From contig NZ_CAJGZJ010000019.1 in assembly GCF_904846225.1 (NCBI RefSeq), forward strand, positions 1 to 57,250: DNA of 57,250 nucleotides. The letters run 5' to 3'. Every line of letters starts with the position of its first letter. The first letter of the stretch is position 1. The DNA is from Psychrobacter immobilis (GTDB lineage: Bacteria > Pseudomonadota > Gammaproteobacteria > Pseudomonadales > Moraxellaceae). Below the pieces are notes generated by a model. That model was given only the letters and a program-made list of their open reading frames with translations. It was not told the DNA's origin and ran no database searches. The translations under genes were made by a program, and so were the position numbers. Positions 47,413 through 57,250 of the stretch are shown piece after piece.

Positions 47413-48453
47413 CTACTTATTATTTAAAGCCAAGGAGGCAACATACCAAGGCATTGCTTTCTCAATACCTTGAATAATATCGAACTCTGGCGCATAGCCT
47501 AATGCGTCCTGAATCTTACTGACATCCGCCTGACTATGCCGCACATCTCCTTCTCTAAAGTCACGATATACAGGATCTTGTGTATAATTTACGCCATTAA
47601 CTGCCAAGTTATCTTTTAATGCAGTAAATAAAGTATTAAGTGTCGTACGACCACCGACCGCCACGTTATAAACTTGGTTTTTAAATTTCTCGGTAGCAGT
47701 AGCGGCTAAGATATTCGCTTGTACAGCATTTTCAATGAAATTGAAATCGCGACTGGTATCACCATCACCATTTATAAACACTTCATCATTTGAGATCATA
47801 GCAGCCGTCCACTTTGGTATTACCGCTGCATAGGCACCATCTGGCGTTTGACGTTTGCCAAAGATATTGAAGTAGCGTAGACCGATAGTGTTAAAGCCAT
47901 AAGTACGAGCAAATACATCAGCATATAGTTCATTCACATACTTAGTGACGGCATAGGGCGATAAAGGATTACCAATATTCTCTTCGACTTTTGGTAAGGC
48001 AGGGTGATCACCATAAGTTGAGCTACTTGCCGCGTAAGTAAAGCTAGTTACCTTGGCATCACGAGCCGCCACCAGCATGTTTAGGTAGCCTGAGATGTTG
48101 GTATCGTTGGTATTGATAGGGTCAGCGATAGAGCGTGGTACTGAGCCTAATGCTGCTTGATGCAGTACATAATCTATACCTGTACAGGCAGCCTCGCAGT
48201 CAGCCAATTGACGGATATCACCTTTTATGAATGTAAATCCTTGCCATTGTTCTTCACTGACGAGTCCTTGCACTTCATCTAAATTATGCTGAAAGCCAGT
48301 CGCGAAGTTATCTAAACCGACTACTTTTTGATCAAGCAATAGCAAGGTCTCAAGCAAGTTTGAACCTATGAATCCTGCGACCCCGGTGATGAGCCATGTT
48401 TTTGGTTCTTTTACTAATCGTTCTTTGACGTTTTCGTAAGCTGTCGCTGTCAT
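47413..48453 (-). CDS. wbpP: UDP-N-acetylglucosamine 4-epimerase, WbpP/TviC type
   Basis: Extended SDR of 346 residues with [13 protein letters not shown], the WbpP-like [11 protein letters not shown], and the active-site YAVTKYVNE (YxxxK). Strong overall resemblance to Pseudomonas aeruginosa WbpP, an epimerase that works on N-acetylated sugars. Together with the upstream WbpO-like dehydrogenase it should make UDP-GalNAcA from UDP-GlcNAc; the order of oxidation and epimerisation may vary between organisms. It lies 26 bases downstream of wbpO. Confidence 0.93.
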   Translation of the reverse strand: MTATAYENVKERLVKEPKTWLITGVAGFIGSNLLETLLLLDQKVVGLDNFATGFQHNLDEVQGLVSEEQWQGFTFIKGDIRQLADCEAACTGIDYVLHQAALGSVPRSIADPINTNDTNISGYLNMLVAARDAKVTSFTYAASSSTYGDHPALPKVEENIGNPLSPYAVTKYVNELYADVFARTYGFNTIGLRYFNIFGKRQTPDGAYAAVIPKWTAAMISNDEVFINGDGDTSRDFNFIENAVQANILAATATEKFKNQVYNVAVGGRTTLNTLFTALKDNLAVNGVNYTQDPVYRDFREGDVRHSQADVSKIQDALGYAPEFDIIQGIEKAMPWYVASLALNNK

Positions 48454-48479
48454 GAGTTTTTCCTTATTGCTTAAAAATT

Positions 48480-49757
48480 TTATAAACGAATATCAGTGGC
48501 TTCTTTATCAAAGACGTACTTTAAATCATAGAGTACATGCTTGTCTTTACCCAAGCTTCTAATATGATCTACGCCCATATCGACGAACTCGCTATGAGCA
48601 ACCGCTAAAATGATAGCATCATATTGGTTTGACGTAGGTTGAGAGATAGGTGTGATGTCATACTCTCGCTCAGCTTCTTTAGCAGCTACCCAAGGATCAT
48701 AGACATCGACGTCGATATTATACTCTTGTAGCTCATGGACGATATCGATGACCTTGGTATTACGCACATCAGGACAGTTTTCTTTAAAGCTCAATCCCAA
48801 TATCAAAACTTTGGCACCTTCAACTTGGATTCGCTTTTTAATCATATTCTTGACCAGCTGCGTGACCACATACTCACCCATGCTATCGTTCAAACGACGA
48901 CCAGCGAGTATGATCTCTGGGTTATAGCCTATCGCTTGCGCTTTGTGCGTCAAATAATAAGGATCGACACCGATACAGTGACCGCCTACTAGTCCAGGCC
49001 GAAACGGTAAGAAGTTCCACTTCGTGCCTGCTGCCTCTAATACCGCCTCAGTATCTATATTCATCTTATTAAAGATGACGGCTAACTCATTGATTAAAGC
49101 GATATTGACATCTCGTTGCGTATTTTCGATAACCTTGGCAGCTTCTGCTACTTTGATGGAAGCCGCTTTGTGTGTCCCTGCCGTGATGATTAAGTTATAA
49201 ACTTCATCAACGAAGTCTGCGACCTCTGGTGTAGAGCCTGACGTCACTTTCAAAATATTGGTGACTCGGTGCTCTTTGTCGCCTGGGTTGATACGCTCTG
49301 GACTATAACCTGCATAAAAATCTTTATTAAACACTAGCCCAGAGGTTTTTTCTAGTATAGGAATACAGACTTCTTCTGTGGCACCCGGATATACCGTCGA
49401 TTCATAGACCACGATGTCATTTTGTTTCAGCAAACCGCCAATGGCTTTTGAAGCGCTAATCAGTGGCGTAAGATCAGGCTGTTTATAAGCATCGATAGGT
49501 GTGGGTACAGTCACGATAAAGAAATTACAGTCTTTTAATGCTTCAATGTCCGAGCTATAGCTCAAATGTGTCGCTTGTGCCAGTTCTGCATCACTGACTT
49601 CCAAAGTATGATCGATACCGGCATTTAGTGCTGTGATACGATTGGCATTGGTATCGAAGCCAACTACCGTGTGCTGCTTACCAAACTCAACGGCTAATGG
49701 TAAACCCACATAACCAAGTCCAATAACAGCTATTTTTATATTGTTGATATTTATCAT
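48480..49757 (-). CDS. wbpO: UDP-N-acetyl-hexosamine 6-dehydrogenase, WbpO/TviB type
   Basis: A UDP-glucose/GDP-mannose dehydrogenase family member of 425 residues. NAD-binding [10 protein letters not shown] is at about 14-23, and the catalytic cysteine lies in [27 protein letters not shown] marks the UDP-binding domain. The WbpO/TviB branch oxidises the C6 of UDP-GalNAc or UDP-GlcNAc to the uronic acid. The ATG overlaps the stop of the WbpM-like gene by one base (TAATG). Confidence 0.93.
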   Translation of the reverse strand: MININNIKIAVIGLGYVGLPLAVEFGKQHTVVGFDTNANRITALNAGIDHTLEVSDAELAQATHLSYSSDIEALKDCNFFIVTVPTPIDAYKQPDLTPLISASKAIGGLLKQNDIVVYESTVYPGATEEVCIPILEKTSGLVFNKDFYAGYSPERINPGDKEHRVTNILKVTSGSTPEVADFVDEVYNLIITAGTHKAASIKVAEAAKVIENTQRDVNIALINELAVIFNKMNIDTEAVLEAAGTKWNFLPFRPGLVGGHCIGVDPYYLTHKAQAIGYNPEIILAGRRLNDSMGEYVVTQLVKNMIKKRIQVEGAKVLILGLSFKENCPDVRNTKVIDIVHELQEYNIDVDVYDPWVAAKEAEREYDITPISQPTSNQYDAIILAVAHSEFVDMGVDHIRSLGKDKHVLYDLKYVFDKEATDIRL

Positions 49758-51766
49758 TAACTAACCTTTTCAATAGTTTTAGTTTCATTATTAGGCAGTG
49801 TCTCAGCAGGCGTACCCTCTTGATAACCCGCTACAAAATATTTAAATCTTTGCTTAAGCCATTCAACATCATAAGACTGTGCTCTATGTGCCAGTTCATC
49901 TAACGTCGCTTCAATATCATCTAGTGGGAAACTGTGTTCTAGTGCTTGCATAATCAAAGGATGATGAGTGGCTTCGACATTATCTTCGCCGATGATCAGC
50001 TCTTCATAGAGCTTTTCACCTGGCCGCAGTCCAGTAAAGACAATCTCGATATCGCCATGCGGATGAGCGTTGTCTTTTACCTCAAATCCGCTTAGATGTA
50101 CCATACGTTTGGCCAAATCAACAATCTTGACCGGAGCACCCATATCTAATACAAACACTTCGCCACCAGTTGCCATCGCCCCCGCTTGAATGACCAAGTT
50201 GGCTGCCTCTGGGATGGTCATAAAGTAACGCGTCACATCTGGATGAGTAACGGTAATGGTATGACCTTGTTCGATCTGCTTAGTGAATAGCGGCACAACT
50301 GAGCCTGATGACCCCAGCACATTACCGAAACGCACCATACTGATACAAGTATGCTGGTTATTGCTATCTTGGCTTAAACCTTGACAGACCAGCTCTGCTA
50401 AACGCTTGGAGGCGCCCATCACATTGGTAGGTCTCACTGCCTTATCGGTTGAGATCAGTACGAAGGTCTCAACCTTGGCCTCGATAGCTGCACGCGCACA
50501 GTGGTAAGTGCCTTTGCTATTATTGATAACCCCTTCAAACGGGTTGTGCTCAACGATAGGGACATGCTTATAAGCTGCGGCGTGATATACCGTCTGAATC
50601 TGATAACGCTTAAGTATCCGCATTAAATTGGCTTGATTGGTGACATTGCCGATCACCGCAATGATCTCGATACCTTTGTAAATATCTTTGCTGGCGACTT
50701 TGGCGATGAGCTCCTGATGAATACTATACAGCGCATACTCAGATAGCTCATACAATACTAGATGTTTAGGTCTATTTTTTACGATTTGTCGACATAGCTC
50801 ACTACCGATAGAACCACCTGCGCCAGTGACTAACACCGCCTTGCCAGCGATATTCTTTTGTAGTAGCGCTGCGTCGGGTTCAACGGTTTGACGATCTAGT
50901 ACATCTAAGATATCGACCTTACGCATACTGCTAACCGTGACTTTTTCATGAGCAATCTCTTCTAAGCTCGGTAGCTCTTTTATTTTTATAGAAATATCAG
51001 ATAACTCATTAATAATTTGTCTCTTACGAGCACGACTAATGGATGGAATAGCTATAAAAACCTGCGCGATATCAAGCTCATCTACCAAGTCTATCAATCT
51101 ATGCGCGGGATAGATTTTTTTGCCCAATAGATAAGCACCAGTAAGCTGTATATCGTCATCGACGTAGGCTACTACATTATACTTATGAGAGTTTCGCAGA
51201 CCTTCTAAAAGCTCTTTACCCGCTTCGCCTGCGCCATATATGACAATATTATCATAGTCAATATTGTTATGAGGAAGGCGTTGACCCTGCCATCTTGCTA
51301 ATAGCTCTCTGATAGTTAATCGACTGTTCCATAGCCATATAAAAAATAGAAATAAATATATAATAGGTACCGCACGTGGTACATCTGGTAGTAGCTTGAA
51401 ATACAGTACAGTTTGGGCAATGAGAATGAGTACAAAAAACAGCTGTAATACGCTACTCATCATTGCATCAAAAAACCCTCGCGCAACCCCATCGTAAAAT
51501 CCAATAGCATATAAACACAGTACTGGAATCAACGAACTGATAGTGAGTACCAGCCAACCAACATGATTGTCTATATAACCATATCGAGCTGCTATGGCAA
51601 AAAACAGACAAACCGCTGACATAGTAAAATCAGCCAAGACTAATATACTGCGCTTAATACTTCGTGGTAGGCTAAGTAACACTTTAGCACTACCCTCAGT
51701 AAAGCGACTGAACTTTAAAAACCCAATTTTATCTTGTTCAATGACTACTGATGATTTTTTAGACAT
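49757..51766 (-). CDS. wbpM: Membrane UDP-GlcNAc 4,6-dehydratase, WbpM/PglF type
   Basis: Makes UDP-2-acetamido-2,6-dideoxy-4-ketoglucose. Four N-terminal transmembrane helices (about 40-130), then a CoA-binding-like domain ([14 protein letters not shown]), then the extended SDR domain with [14 protein letters not shown] and [17 protein letters not shown]. In the last motif the usual catalytic tyrosine is methionine, as in WbpM, whose triad is Ser-Met-Lys. Start at the ATG of MSKKSS is preferred over an upstream TTG three codons earlier. Its product can feed the reductase half of the fusion at 32149-33684. Confidence 0.95.
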   Translation of the reverse strand: MSKKSSVVIEQDKIGFLKFSRFTEGSAKVLLSLPRSIKRSILVLADFTMSAVCLFFAIAARYGYIDNHVGWLVLTISSLIPVLCLYAIGFYDGVARGFFDAMMSSVLQLFFVLILIAQTVLYFKLLPDVPRAVPIIYLFLFFIWLWNSRLTIRELLARWQGQRLPHNNIDYDNIVIYGAGEAGKELLEGLRNSHKYNVVAYVDDDIQLTGAYLLGKKIYPAHRLIDLVDELDIAQVFIAIPSISRARKRQIINELSDISIKIKELPSLEEIAHEKVTVSSMRKVDILDVLDRQTVEPDAALLQKNIAGKAVLVTGAGGSIGSELCRQIVKNRPKHLVLYELSEYALYSIHQELIAKVASKDIYKGIEIIAVIGNVTNQANLMRILKRYQIQTVYHAAAYKHVPIVEHNPFEGVINNSKGTYHCARAAIEAKVETFVLISTDKAVRPTNVMGASKRLAELVCQGLSQDSNNQHTCISMVRFGNVLGSSGSVVPLFTKQIEQGHTITVTHPDVTRYFMTIPEAANLVIQAGAMATGGEVFVLDMGAPVKIVDLAKRMVHLSGFEVKDNAHPHGDIEIVFTGLRPGEKLYEELIIGEDNVEATHHPLIMQALEHSFPLDDIEATLDELAHRAQSYDVEWLKQRFKYFVAGYQEGTPAETLPNNETKTIEKVS

Positions 51767-51828
51767 AGCAAGCAACTATTTTTTTGGATATTAATAATTA
51801 GGGATATATCTTATGGCTAACAGATTCA

Positions 51829-54084
51829 TCAATTTTTATTACCATAGGCATAACTATAGTGATAACTGTATTTGCTCATCAAACCTTGCTGTACATCATT
51901 AAGAATGATGCCATCTACTTGTATATTCGCTTTATTCATCTGCTTGATAGCATAAACCAACTGTCCTTCTATTGAATCATCATATCTCGTCACCATCAGC
52001 ACTTTGTCTGCATACTGACCTAATACTATGGCGTCTGAAGCTGCCAGTACTGGCGGTGAGTCGATAATAATATAGTCGTACTGAGACTTTAGCTCCACCA
52101 TTAGCTGACCAAAATTATCATTTAGTAGTAACGATGCAGGATTGTGCGGATGTTTGCCTCGCGGTATAAAATCAATATGATCCATAGCCGTAGGATGAAT
52201 AAAGTTGGCAATATCTAAATTAGATACCGCACCTTCTTGGATACCATCAACTGGGAGCAATCGATTGTTATCCTGTGACAAATAATCAGCTAGGCCATTA
52301 TCTTGACTCATATTGAACATCTTATGCATCTCACCCAGTCTCATATCTGCATCGATGACTAGTATCTTTTTATTTAACTGGGCGAATACCTCTGACAGAT
52401 TAGCAGAAATAAAAGACTTGCCAACGCCTGGACTTTCTCCAGTGATTAATATCACCTTGGCAGAGTGGACTACTAAACCTTCTTGCGGCATTCCGAATAT
52501 CAGGTTTGTTCTGAGGCTTTTGATCGCTTCATAACTCAAACTACTGTGATCAACATGTGCCAGCATTCGATCGGTCGCTTTTTTATTTTTACTTAATCTT
52601 GATAGTAAGGGCGAACGTGGAATGGTCGCAATGACAGGAACGCCTGTTTTGACCTCCAAGCGCTCAGGATCCTTCACCACATTTCTAAGTAGGCTTTTCA
52701 GTAGAACCAGCATGGTGCCTAACATCGTCCCTAGAAACAATGCTAGCGTCATAATCAGTAGCTTCTTTGGCGCTATCGCATTGAAAGTACTAATAGGCAA
52801 ATCGATAATACGTGCAAAGCCTATTTGTCCTGCTTTGACGATTTTTAATTGTTCGTAGTTTTTAAGCAGTGTTAAATAGATCTCTCTGTTGATCGCCGTA
52901 TCTTCCGATAACTTCAAAAACTCTCGTTGGATTTCAGGTAAGCCAGCAATGGTATCGTCTATCTCTTGTTTTCTACTATTAAGTACGGCAAGTTGCTCAT
53001 TGATTTGAATGACCAGCGGATGCTCTTCAGTATAAAAAGTCGTCAGATCTGCTTTTTTGAGTTTAAGCTCATTAAGCTGTGCATCGATTTGAGAGTTTTC
53101 ACCCAGTAATAACTCTGCTTCTTTACTTACATCGATGGTGCCGTACTTTTTACGGAACTCATTAAATACGGCTTCAGAGTCTTCTAGCCTTTTCTTTAAT
53201 GCTGGAATCTGTGTTTCCATAAAATTAAGAGTTCTAGTGGTTTCTTCAGAACCACGAGATTGGTTTTGATCCACATAAGATAAGACAATCTGATTTAATA
53301 TTGACGTCACTTGCTGTTGATTGTTACCAGTCATGGACATCTCGATAATACCTGTCTTTTGACCTCTCTCTGCAACTGATAGAGCAGTATTAATAGCGTC
53401 TGTGGCGGCCTTTATTGACTGCTTGCTAATATTGATCGGATAGTTTTCAGTTGGTAGCTCAGTCACAGTAATATGGATTTGACCATCTACGCCTTTGAAC
53501 TTATGCGGTTGACCAATCTGACCTTTAAATTCATCAAAACCGTTAGTTAATACAAACCCCGTAGCAGATTTCGTCAATGTAAAAGTCTGGTTTAGATAGG
53601 CCTGCGACACGTTAAATTGACTGATTCGTACTTGGCCATCTTTAGTATTTAATGATACCCCTTCAGGATTATTAAGCTGGGTATTAGTGCTGTCATTTTC
53701 TATTTTATCGATGTATCCCACATTGGGATCAGAAAGACGAATGCGCAGATGTAATAAATTAACAACTGGTTCTAATATCATACGCGAACGAATTAGCTCT
53801 GCTTCTGTCTCAGCCTTACTAACTTCTGAGCCGACAAGCTCTGAGATACTCTCACCAAGTGCAGCGATGCCTTGAGAGTTTTCCTCAATCTGTATCAGCG
53901 CATCTGACTTATAGGTGGGGTTGATATAACGGCTATATAGTATTCCTATCAACAAGCCCAATACAGCAAAGAAGACAATGATTTTCCAGCCACGAAAAAT
54001 AGTAAATAGCAACGCCATTAGATCAATTTCGTCGTTATCATCTTTGGAGGCAGAGCTTGATACATTCTTTGAATCTGTATTCAT
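51829..54084 (-). CDS. wzc: Capsule tyrosine autokinase Wzc
   Basis: Wzc controls capsule polymer length and export through cycles of tyrosine phosphorylation. A first transmembrane helix at about 33-51 and a second near residue 440-460 flank a large periplasmic chain-length domain with coiled coils. The cytoplasmic BY-kinase domain has Walker A TGESPGVGKSF near residue 550, VIDADMRLGEMH and IIDSPPVLAASDA. The C-terminal tail carries five tyrosines in YSYHYSYAY. The 751-residue length is typical. It follows wzb by 45 bases. Confidence 0.96.
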   Translation of the reverse strand: MNTDSKNVSSSASKDDNDEIDLMALLFTIFRGWKIIVFFAVLGLLIGILYSRYINPTYKSDALIQIEENSQGIAALGESISELVGSEVSKAETEAELIRSRMILEPVVNLLHLRIRLSDPNVGYIDKIENDSTNTQLNNPEGVSLNTKDGQVRISQFNVSQAYLNQTFTLTKSATGFVLTNGFDEFKGQIGQPHKFKGVDGQIHITVTELPTENYPINISKQSIKAATDAINTALSVAERGQKTGIIEMSMTGNNQQQVTSILNQIVLSYVDQNQSRGSEETTRTLNFMETQIPALKKRLEDSEAVFNEFRKKYGTIDVSKEAELLLGENSQIDAQLNELKLKKADLTTFYTEEHPLVIQINEQLAVLNSRKQEIDDTIAGLPEIQREFLKLSEDTAINREIYLTLLKNYEQLKIVKAGQIGFARIIDLPISTFNAIAPKKLLIMTLALFLGTMLGTMLVLLKSLLRNVVKDPERLEVKTGVPVIATIPRSPLLSRLSKNKKATDRMLAHVDHSSLSYEAIKSLRTNLIFGMPQEGLVVHSAKVILITGESPGVGKSFISANLSEVFAQLNKKILVIDADMRLGEMHKMFNMSQDNGLADYLSQDNNRLLPVDGIQEGAVSNLDIANFIHPTAMDHIDFIPRGKHPHNPASLLLNDNFGQLMVELKSQYDYIIIDSPPVLAASDAIVLGQYADKVLMVTRYDDSIEGQLVYAIKQMNKANIQVDGIILNDVQQGLMSKYSYHYSYAYGNKN

Positions 54085-54129
54085 AATGGTAAGTTCATCA
54101 CTTAAGGTTAATCATTTAATAATCGCTGC

Positions 54130-54561
54130 TTAGCTAAGCTTATTAGCCCACTGCTCAATGCTATCAACGATATCTTGATAGGCCGTTTCAAACGCACTTA
54201 TATCTTGCTTATAAGGATCAGCAATATCCTTATCAATCCAATGACCAAGCTTGAAAGTTTTGCCGCGACAAAATGGCCAGCGCTCTTCAATCCATTTGGT
54301 CTGCCCATCTGACATGGTGAAAATGAGATCTGCTTTTTTTGTCAAATCTTCATCAACTTGTTTGGCAACATGGTTATGAATATCCATCTGCTGCTTTGAC
54401 ATAATCTCTAGCACCGCTGGGTCTGCAGGATGACCAACTAAAGCGCCAACACCTGCAGAATCAATCGTCTTATTCGGAAAACGATGCTTTAATAGCGTTT
54501 CAGCCATTGGACTACGGCAGATATTGCCCACACAAACGACCAAAATATTATCAAACGCCAT
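54130..54561 (-). CDS. wzb: Low-molecular-weight protein tyrosine phosphatase Wzb
   Basis: Wzb dephosphorylates Wzc. The P-loop CVGNICRS carries the nucleophilic cysteine and arginine; DPYKQD near the C-terminus supplies the general acid. Start at the ATG of MAFDNILVV is preferred; the GTG two codons upstream is weaker. The 143-residue length is standard. It lies between wza and wzc, 13 bases after wza. Confidence 0.96.
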   Translation of the reverse strand: MAFDNILVVCVGNICRSPMAETLLKHRFPNKTIDSAGVGALVGHPADPAVLEIMSKQQMDIHNHVAKQVDEDLTKKADLIFTMSDGQTKWIEERWPFCRGKTFKLGHWIDKDIADPYKQDISAFETAYQDIVDSIEQWANKLS

Positions 54562-54573
54562 AATCACTCGTAC

Positions 54574-55674
54574 CTATAACCCTGAAATTGTGGTGATTGC
54601 AGATGTTGATGGTAACAACGAACTGATTACACGGTTCCAACGCGTCAAGCCTGTTGGATCAACATATAAAATATCATTCGCTTGCATCTCAAAGCGATTA
54701 GCCAATGCTAGACTGGTAATGGTTTGCATGTCGACGTAGTAAATATTGGTGTATTGATACTGTGGGTTATCACGCACAATATATACCTTAGCCGCATTGG
54801 CTGTATTGGAGTCTAACCCACTTGACTCACCCAGCACGTGCGCTAAGCTAAGACCTTGTTCAGGAATAGCAATTGGCGCAATCCGACCAAACTCACCCAA
54901 TACGTACACTTTATTACGGCTTTGACTATTAACATGGACAGAGTCGCCGTCTTGTAGATAGATTTGGTTGGCAGACAGTCCCATTTGGCGTAATGACTGC
55001 AATCCTAGGTTATAGTTTTTACCTTGACGATTTAATACGATGCTATTAGAGTCGCCATCTTCAGTAGCACCGCCTGCCATAGAGATTGCGCTATACACAG
55101 ATACTGGCACATCAGCAATGCTGAATTCACCAGACTTTTTGACTTCACCATCTACAAAGAATTTACTACCCCGATAGTTGACAATTTTAACCTGCGGGTC
55201 TGAGTATTTTAGATATCTCTGTAACTTACTTTGCAAAGTAGCTGTGAACTGCGGCACACTCATACCACTGGCTTTGATACGACCTATCAAAGGGAACTGA
55301 ATAAAACCTTGTTGATCAACTGGAAAGCCCGATGTATATGGATTGGTATCACTAGCACCTGCAGAGGGTGTGATATTTGGATAGCCCGTCAGTACGATAC
55401 TTAAAATATCGCCTTCAGAAATACGATAATCTACCCGTCCTGATGCTTTAACTAAATTATATAAGTCACTGTCGAGCACTGTGGCTTTTTTGACTGGTAA
55501 TGTAGCGATGTTTAATGGCTGAACATTAAAGGTGATGCCATTTTCGGCCACAAAAGCACCACTAGGTGGCAAATCACCCGCTTGAAGTCCAGAATTAATA
55601 CTCGCGCAGCCTGATAATACACTCATGAACAATAGACATATTGTTCCTAGCCATGCAGATGACTGATATCGCAT
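54574..55674 (-). CDS. wza: Outer-membrane polysaccharide export lipoprotein Wza
   Basis: Wza forms the octameric outer-membrane channel for capsule export. The chosen start (MRYQSSAWLG) has AAGGG six bases upstream and gives a lipoprotein signal with lipobox LSGC. An upstream ATG-like start would add 22 residues before the signal and is unlikely. A polysaccharide export domain (GDILSIVLTGYPN) and SLBB-type repeats (VDGEVKKSGEFSI, VYVLGEFGRI) follow. It is the first gene of the capsule cluster. Confidence 0.95.
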   Translation of the reverse strand: MRYQSSAWLGTICLLFMSVLSGCASINSGLQAGDLPPSGAFVAENGITFNVQPLNIATLPVKKATVLDSDLYNLVKASGRVDYRISEGDILSIVLTGYPNITPSAGASDTNPYTSGFPVDQQGFIQFPLIGRIKASGMSVPQFTATLQSKLQRYLKYSDPQVKIVNYRGSKFFVDGEVKKSGEFSIADVPVSVYSAISMAGGATEDGDSNSIVLNRQGKNYNLGLQSLRQMGLSANQIYLQDGDSVHVNSQSRNKVYVLGEFGRIAPIAIPEQGLSLAHVLGESSGLDSNTANAAKVYIVRDNPQYQYTNIYYVDMQTITSLALANRFEMQANDILYVDPTGLTRWNRVISSLLPSTSAITTISGL

Positions 55675-56173
55675 ACAAAACCCTTTATAACTGACCATAG
55701 AACGTATTACTTCATTTTTAACAAACAAGAAAAATATCAAGTCGTTAAATTTTACACAAAAGTTAGTACTTCATAATAACATAAACAATACTTTATTAAA
55801 TAATTATTACTTGATAATAATTAAAAGTCATGGAAAATAAAATTTTTTGTTTTTATAAACAAATACTTAAACTTAATACACTAATATCTTTAGTCATCAT
55901 TCAAATGATAGACGATTTGACGATTAAGAACAGCCTATCGTTCATTCACATTATAAAAAAAATAATCTATACCGATAAACTTTTCAAAAATACTACCTGT
56001 ATCCTATAACCAATAAGCGAATAGAATTTTTAACATTACCCTAATTGTAAGCGACTTTTTTTATCCTGAATTAACTATAGCGCTCACAAATAGCGTAGAA
56101 TAGCGGCTGCAAATTACGTTGCTAACATTTTATACATTGAGAAATGTAAACCCACCGACTCAAGGATATGACT
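55675..56173. other. Divergent gene-free region between wza and rluB
   Basis: About 500 AT-rich bases separate wza and rluB and must hold the promoter of the capsule operon and that of rluB. I do not see a JUMPstart or ops element (GGCGGTAG), so RfaH-type control is not supported. No promoter pair is clear enough to call. No coding region is seen. Confidence 0.6.
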
Positions 56174-57121
56174 ATGAAAGATGAAAAATTACAGAAAGCC
56201 CTCGCCCGCATGGGGCTTGGTTCACGTCGTCAGATGGAAGAAGTGATTAAATCAGGTCGCGTTTCTGTCAATAATGGCCCAGCAACGATTGGTGATCGCG
56301 TGAGCCAAGGTGATGAGATTCGAGTTGATGGTCGTCAAATCAAATATACGGCTGAAAATGAAAAGCGTCGCCGCGTATTGGCTTACTACAAGCCTGAAGG
56401 TGAAGTTTGCTCTGCGAAAGATCCAGAAGGTCGTCCAACGGTCTTTGAGCGCTTACCAAAACTGACTCATGATCGCTGGGTAATGGTCGGACGTCTGGAT
56501 ATTAATTCAACTGGTCTGCTGTTATTTACTAATGATGGTGAGATGGCCCATCGCTTGATGCACCCATCTGGTGAAGTCACGCGTGAATATGCAGTGCGCG
56601 TATTGGGTGAAGTAACACCTGATATCGCCCGTGCGTTGACTTCTGGTGTTATGCTAGAAGATGGCATGGCACAGTTTGAAGACATCAAAGATGGCGGCGG
56701 TGAAGGCGTCAATAAGTGGTATCACGTCCAGCTAAAAGAAGGCCGTAATCGTGAAGTGCGTCGTTTATTTGAGTCACAAGGTCTGAAAGTAAGCCGTCTA
56801 CTTCGTACGCGCTACGGTACGATTGCACTACCGAAAGAGTTGCGTACTGGTCGCTTCTTAGAGCTGGATAAAAAAGACATCAACACGTTGACAGATTTGG
56901 TGAGCTTACGTCCACGTTATGGTACTGGTCTGCACGGTGCTGCCAAAGAAAAGCAAGAACGTATCAAAAACAAACCGCTAAAAGCGCGTCGCACGACTGA
57001 TAACCGTAGTAGCGAAAGCCGTAGTAGCGATAGTCGCAGCAACAGCGCAAAACCTAAAAGTAGCGGTAGCCCTGCCAGTCGTGGCACACGTAATACTCGT
57101 GACCGTAATGACAAACGTTAA
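56174..57121 (+). CDS. rluB: 23S rRNA pseudouridine synthase RluB
   Basis: RluB makes pseudouridine at position 2605 of 23S rRNA. An N-terminal S4 RNA-binding domain (LQKALARMGLGSRRQMEEVI) is followed by the catalytic domain with the active-site aspartate in VGRLDINSTGLLLFTNDG. I prefer the ATG at 56174 because AAGGA lies seven bases upstream; the ATG at 56168 is too close. The 50-residue tail is Arg/Ser/Lys-rich with repeats such as SSESRSSDSRSNS, a disordered basic tail likely to aid rRNA binding. It diverges from the capsule cluster. Confidence 0.95.
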   Translation: MKDEKLQKALARMGLGSRRQMEEVIKSGRVSVNNGPATIGDRVSQGDEIRVDGRQIKYTAENEKRRRVLAYYKPEGEVCSAKDPEGRPTVFERLPKLTHDRWVMVGRLDINSTGLLLFTNDGEMAHRLMHPSGEVTREYAVRVLGEVTPDIARALTSGVMLEDGMAQFEDIKDGGGEGVNKWYHVQLKEGRNREVRRLFESQGLKVSRLLRTRYGTIALPKELRTGRFLELDKKDINTLTDLVSLRPRYGTGLHGAAKEKQERIKNKPLKARRTTDNRSSESRSSDSRSNSAKPKSSGSPASRGTRNTRDRNDKR

Positions 57122-57127
57122 CCTATA

Positions 57128-57161
57128 TTTACCTTAAGCCCCTTTATAGATTTAAGGTAAA
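57128..57161 (+). terminator. Hairpin after rluB
   Basis: TTTACCTTAA pairs perfectly with TTAAGGTAAA over a 14-base loop, six bases past the rluB stop. There is no T-run, so termination strength is uncertain. Confidence 0.5.
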
Positions 57162-57195
57162 ACATAAAAAAGCTGCCGTTCCAAAAATCTTACTC

Positions 57196-57235
57196 AAACC
57201 TAATCAATATTAACTATTGGTTAGGTTTAACGTTT
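57196..57235 (+). terminator. Second hairpin after rluB, likely terminator
   Basis: AAACCTAATCAATA pairs with TATTGGTTAGGTTT with a single T-G pair and a five-base loop, followed by a T-rich stretch near the window end. Confidence 0.6.
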
Positions 57236-57250
57236 TCTTTCTGCTTCACT

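Noticed and set aside
55675..56173. JUMPstart/ops element for the capsule operon
   Set aside because: GGCGGTAG and the wider JUMPstart pattern are absent on the minus strand upstream of wza.

Overview
The window most likely comes from the chromosome of a Psychrobacter species or close relative (Moraxellaceae, Gammaproteobacteria). This rests on gene content and order (rlmN-pilF-rodZ-ispG-hisS-yfgM-bamB-der; hisZ-purA; surE-nlpD), on a Moraxellaceae-type small secreted protein (7306-7740), on moderate-to-low GC content, and on dispersed short mobile repeats starting GGGCGTG that I associate with this group. No rRNA, tRNA, CRISPR array, prophage or complete IS transposase was found.

Layout. 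1-3300: molybdenum cofactor genes moaA and moeA (minus strand), an 11-copy heptamer array that starts at the moaA stop codon, and several TA-flanked MITE-like repeats. 3380-6760: a cell-envelope run (minus) of surE, an NlpD-like LysM/M23 lipoprotein and an MltB-family lytic transglycosylase. 7306-9487 (plus): a small secreted protein and the D,D-carboxypeptidase dacC. 9621-20363 (minus): an unusual orphan sensor kinase, then der, bamB, yfgM, hisS, ispG, rodZ and pilF. 20504-26469 (minus): rlmN, ndk, an LprI-like secreted protein, purA and hisZ. 27020-28681 (plus): a DUF2237 protein and corA. 28763-30440 (minus): psiE-like and folD.

30671-55674 is a 25-kb capsule/exopolysaccharide locus, all on the minus strand, reading from right to left. 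It starts with the export and regulation genes wza-wzb-wzc. Next come the nucleotide-sugar genes wbpM-like, wbpO-like, wbpP-like, rmlA, rmlB and a DegT/VioA-like aminotransferase. A small decoration group follows: a WbqC-family protein, a highly divergent PLP-aminotransferase-fold protein and a GNAT acetyltransferase. The locus continues with wzx, a GT2, an asparagine-synthase-like amidotransferase, a GT4, a putative Wzy, a second GT4, a fused epimerase/reductase-phosphoglycosyltransferase and the outer-membrane protein wzi. A strong terminator at 30591-30626 closes it. rluB lies divergently at the right edge.

Inferred polysaccharide. WbpP plus WbpO should make UDP-GalNAcA, which the amidotransferase may amidate. 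WbpM plus the reductase half of the fusion should make UDP-QuiNAc or a relative, whose sugar phosphate the fused PGT would load on undecaprenyl phosphate. RmlA, RmlB and the VioA-like aminotransferase should make dTDP-Qui4N, which the GNAT/WbqC group may acylate. rmlC and rmlD are absent, so L-rhamnose is not made here. One PGT plus three glycosyltransferases fit a tetrasaccharide repeat assembled by the Wzx/Wzy route. The most notable items are the SDR-PGT fusion, the divergent PLP-fold protein with its WbqC/GNAT neighbours, the sensor kinase with a receiver-like tail lacking acidic residues, the all-frame stop heptamer arrays at two gene ends, and the TA-flanked MITE families.
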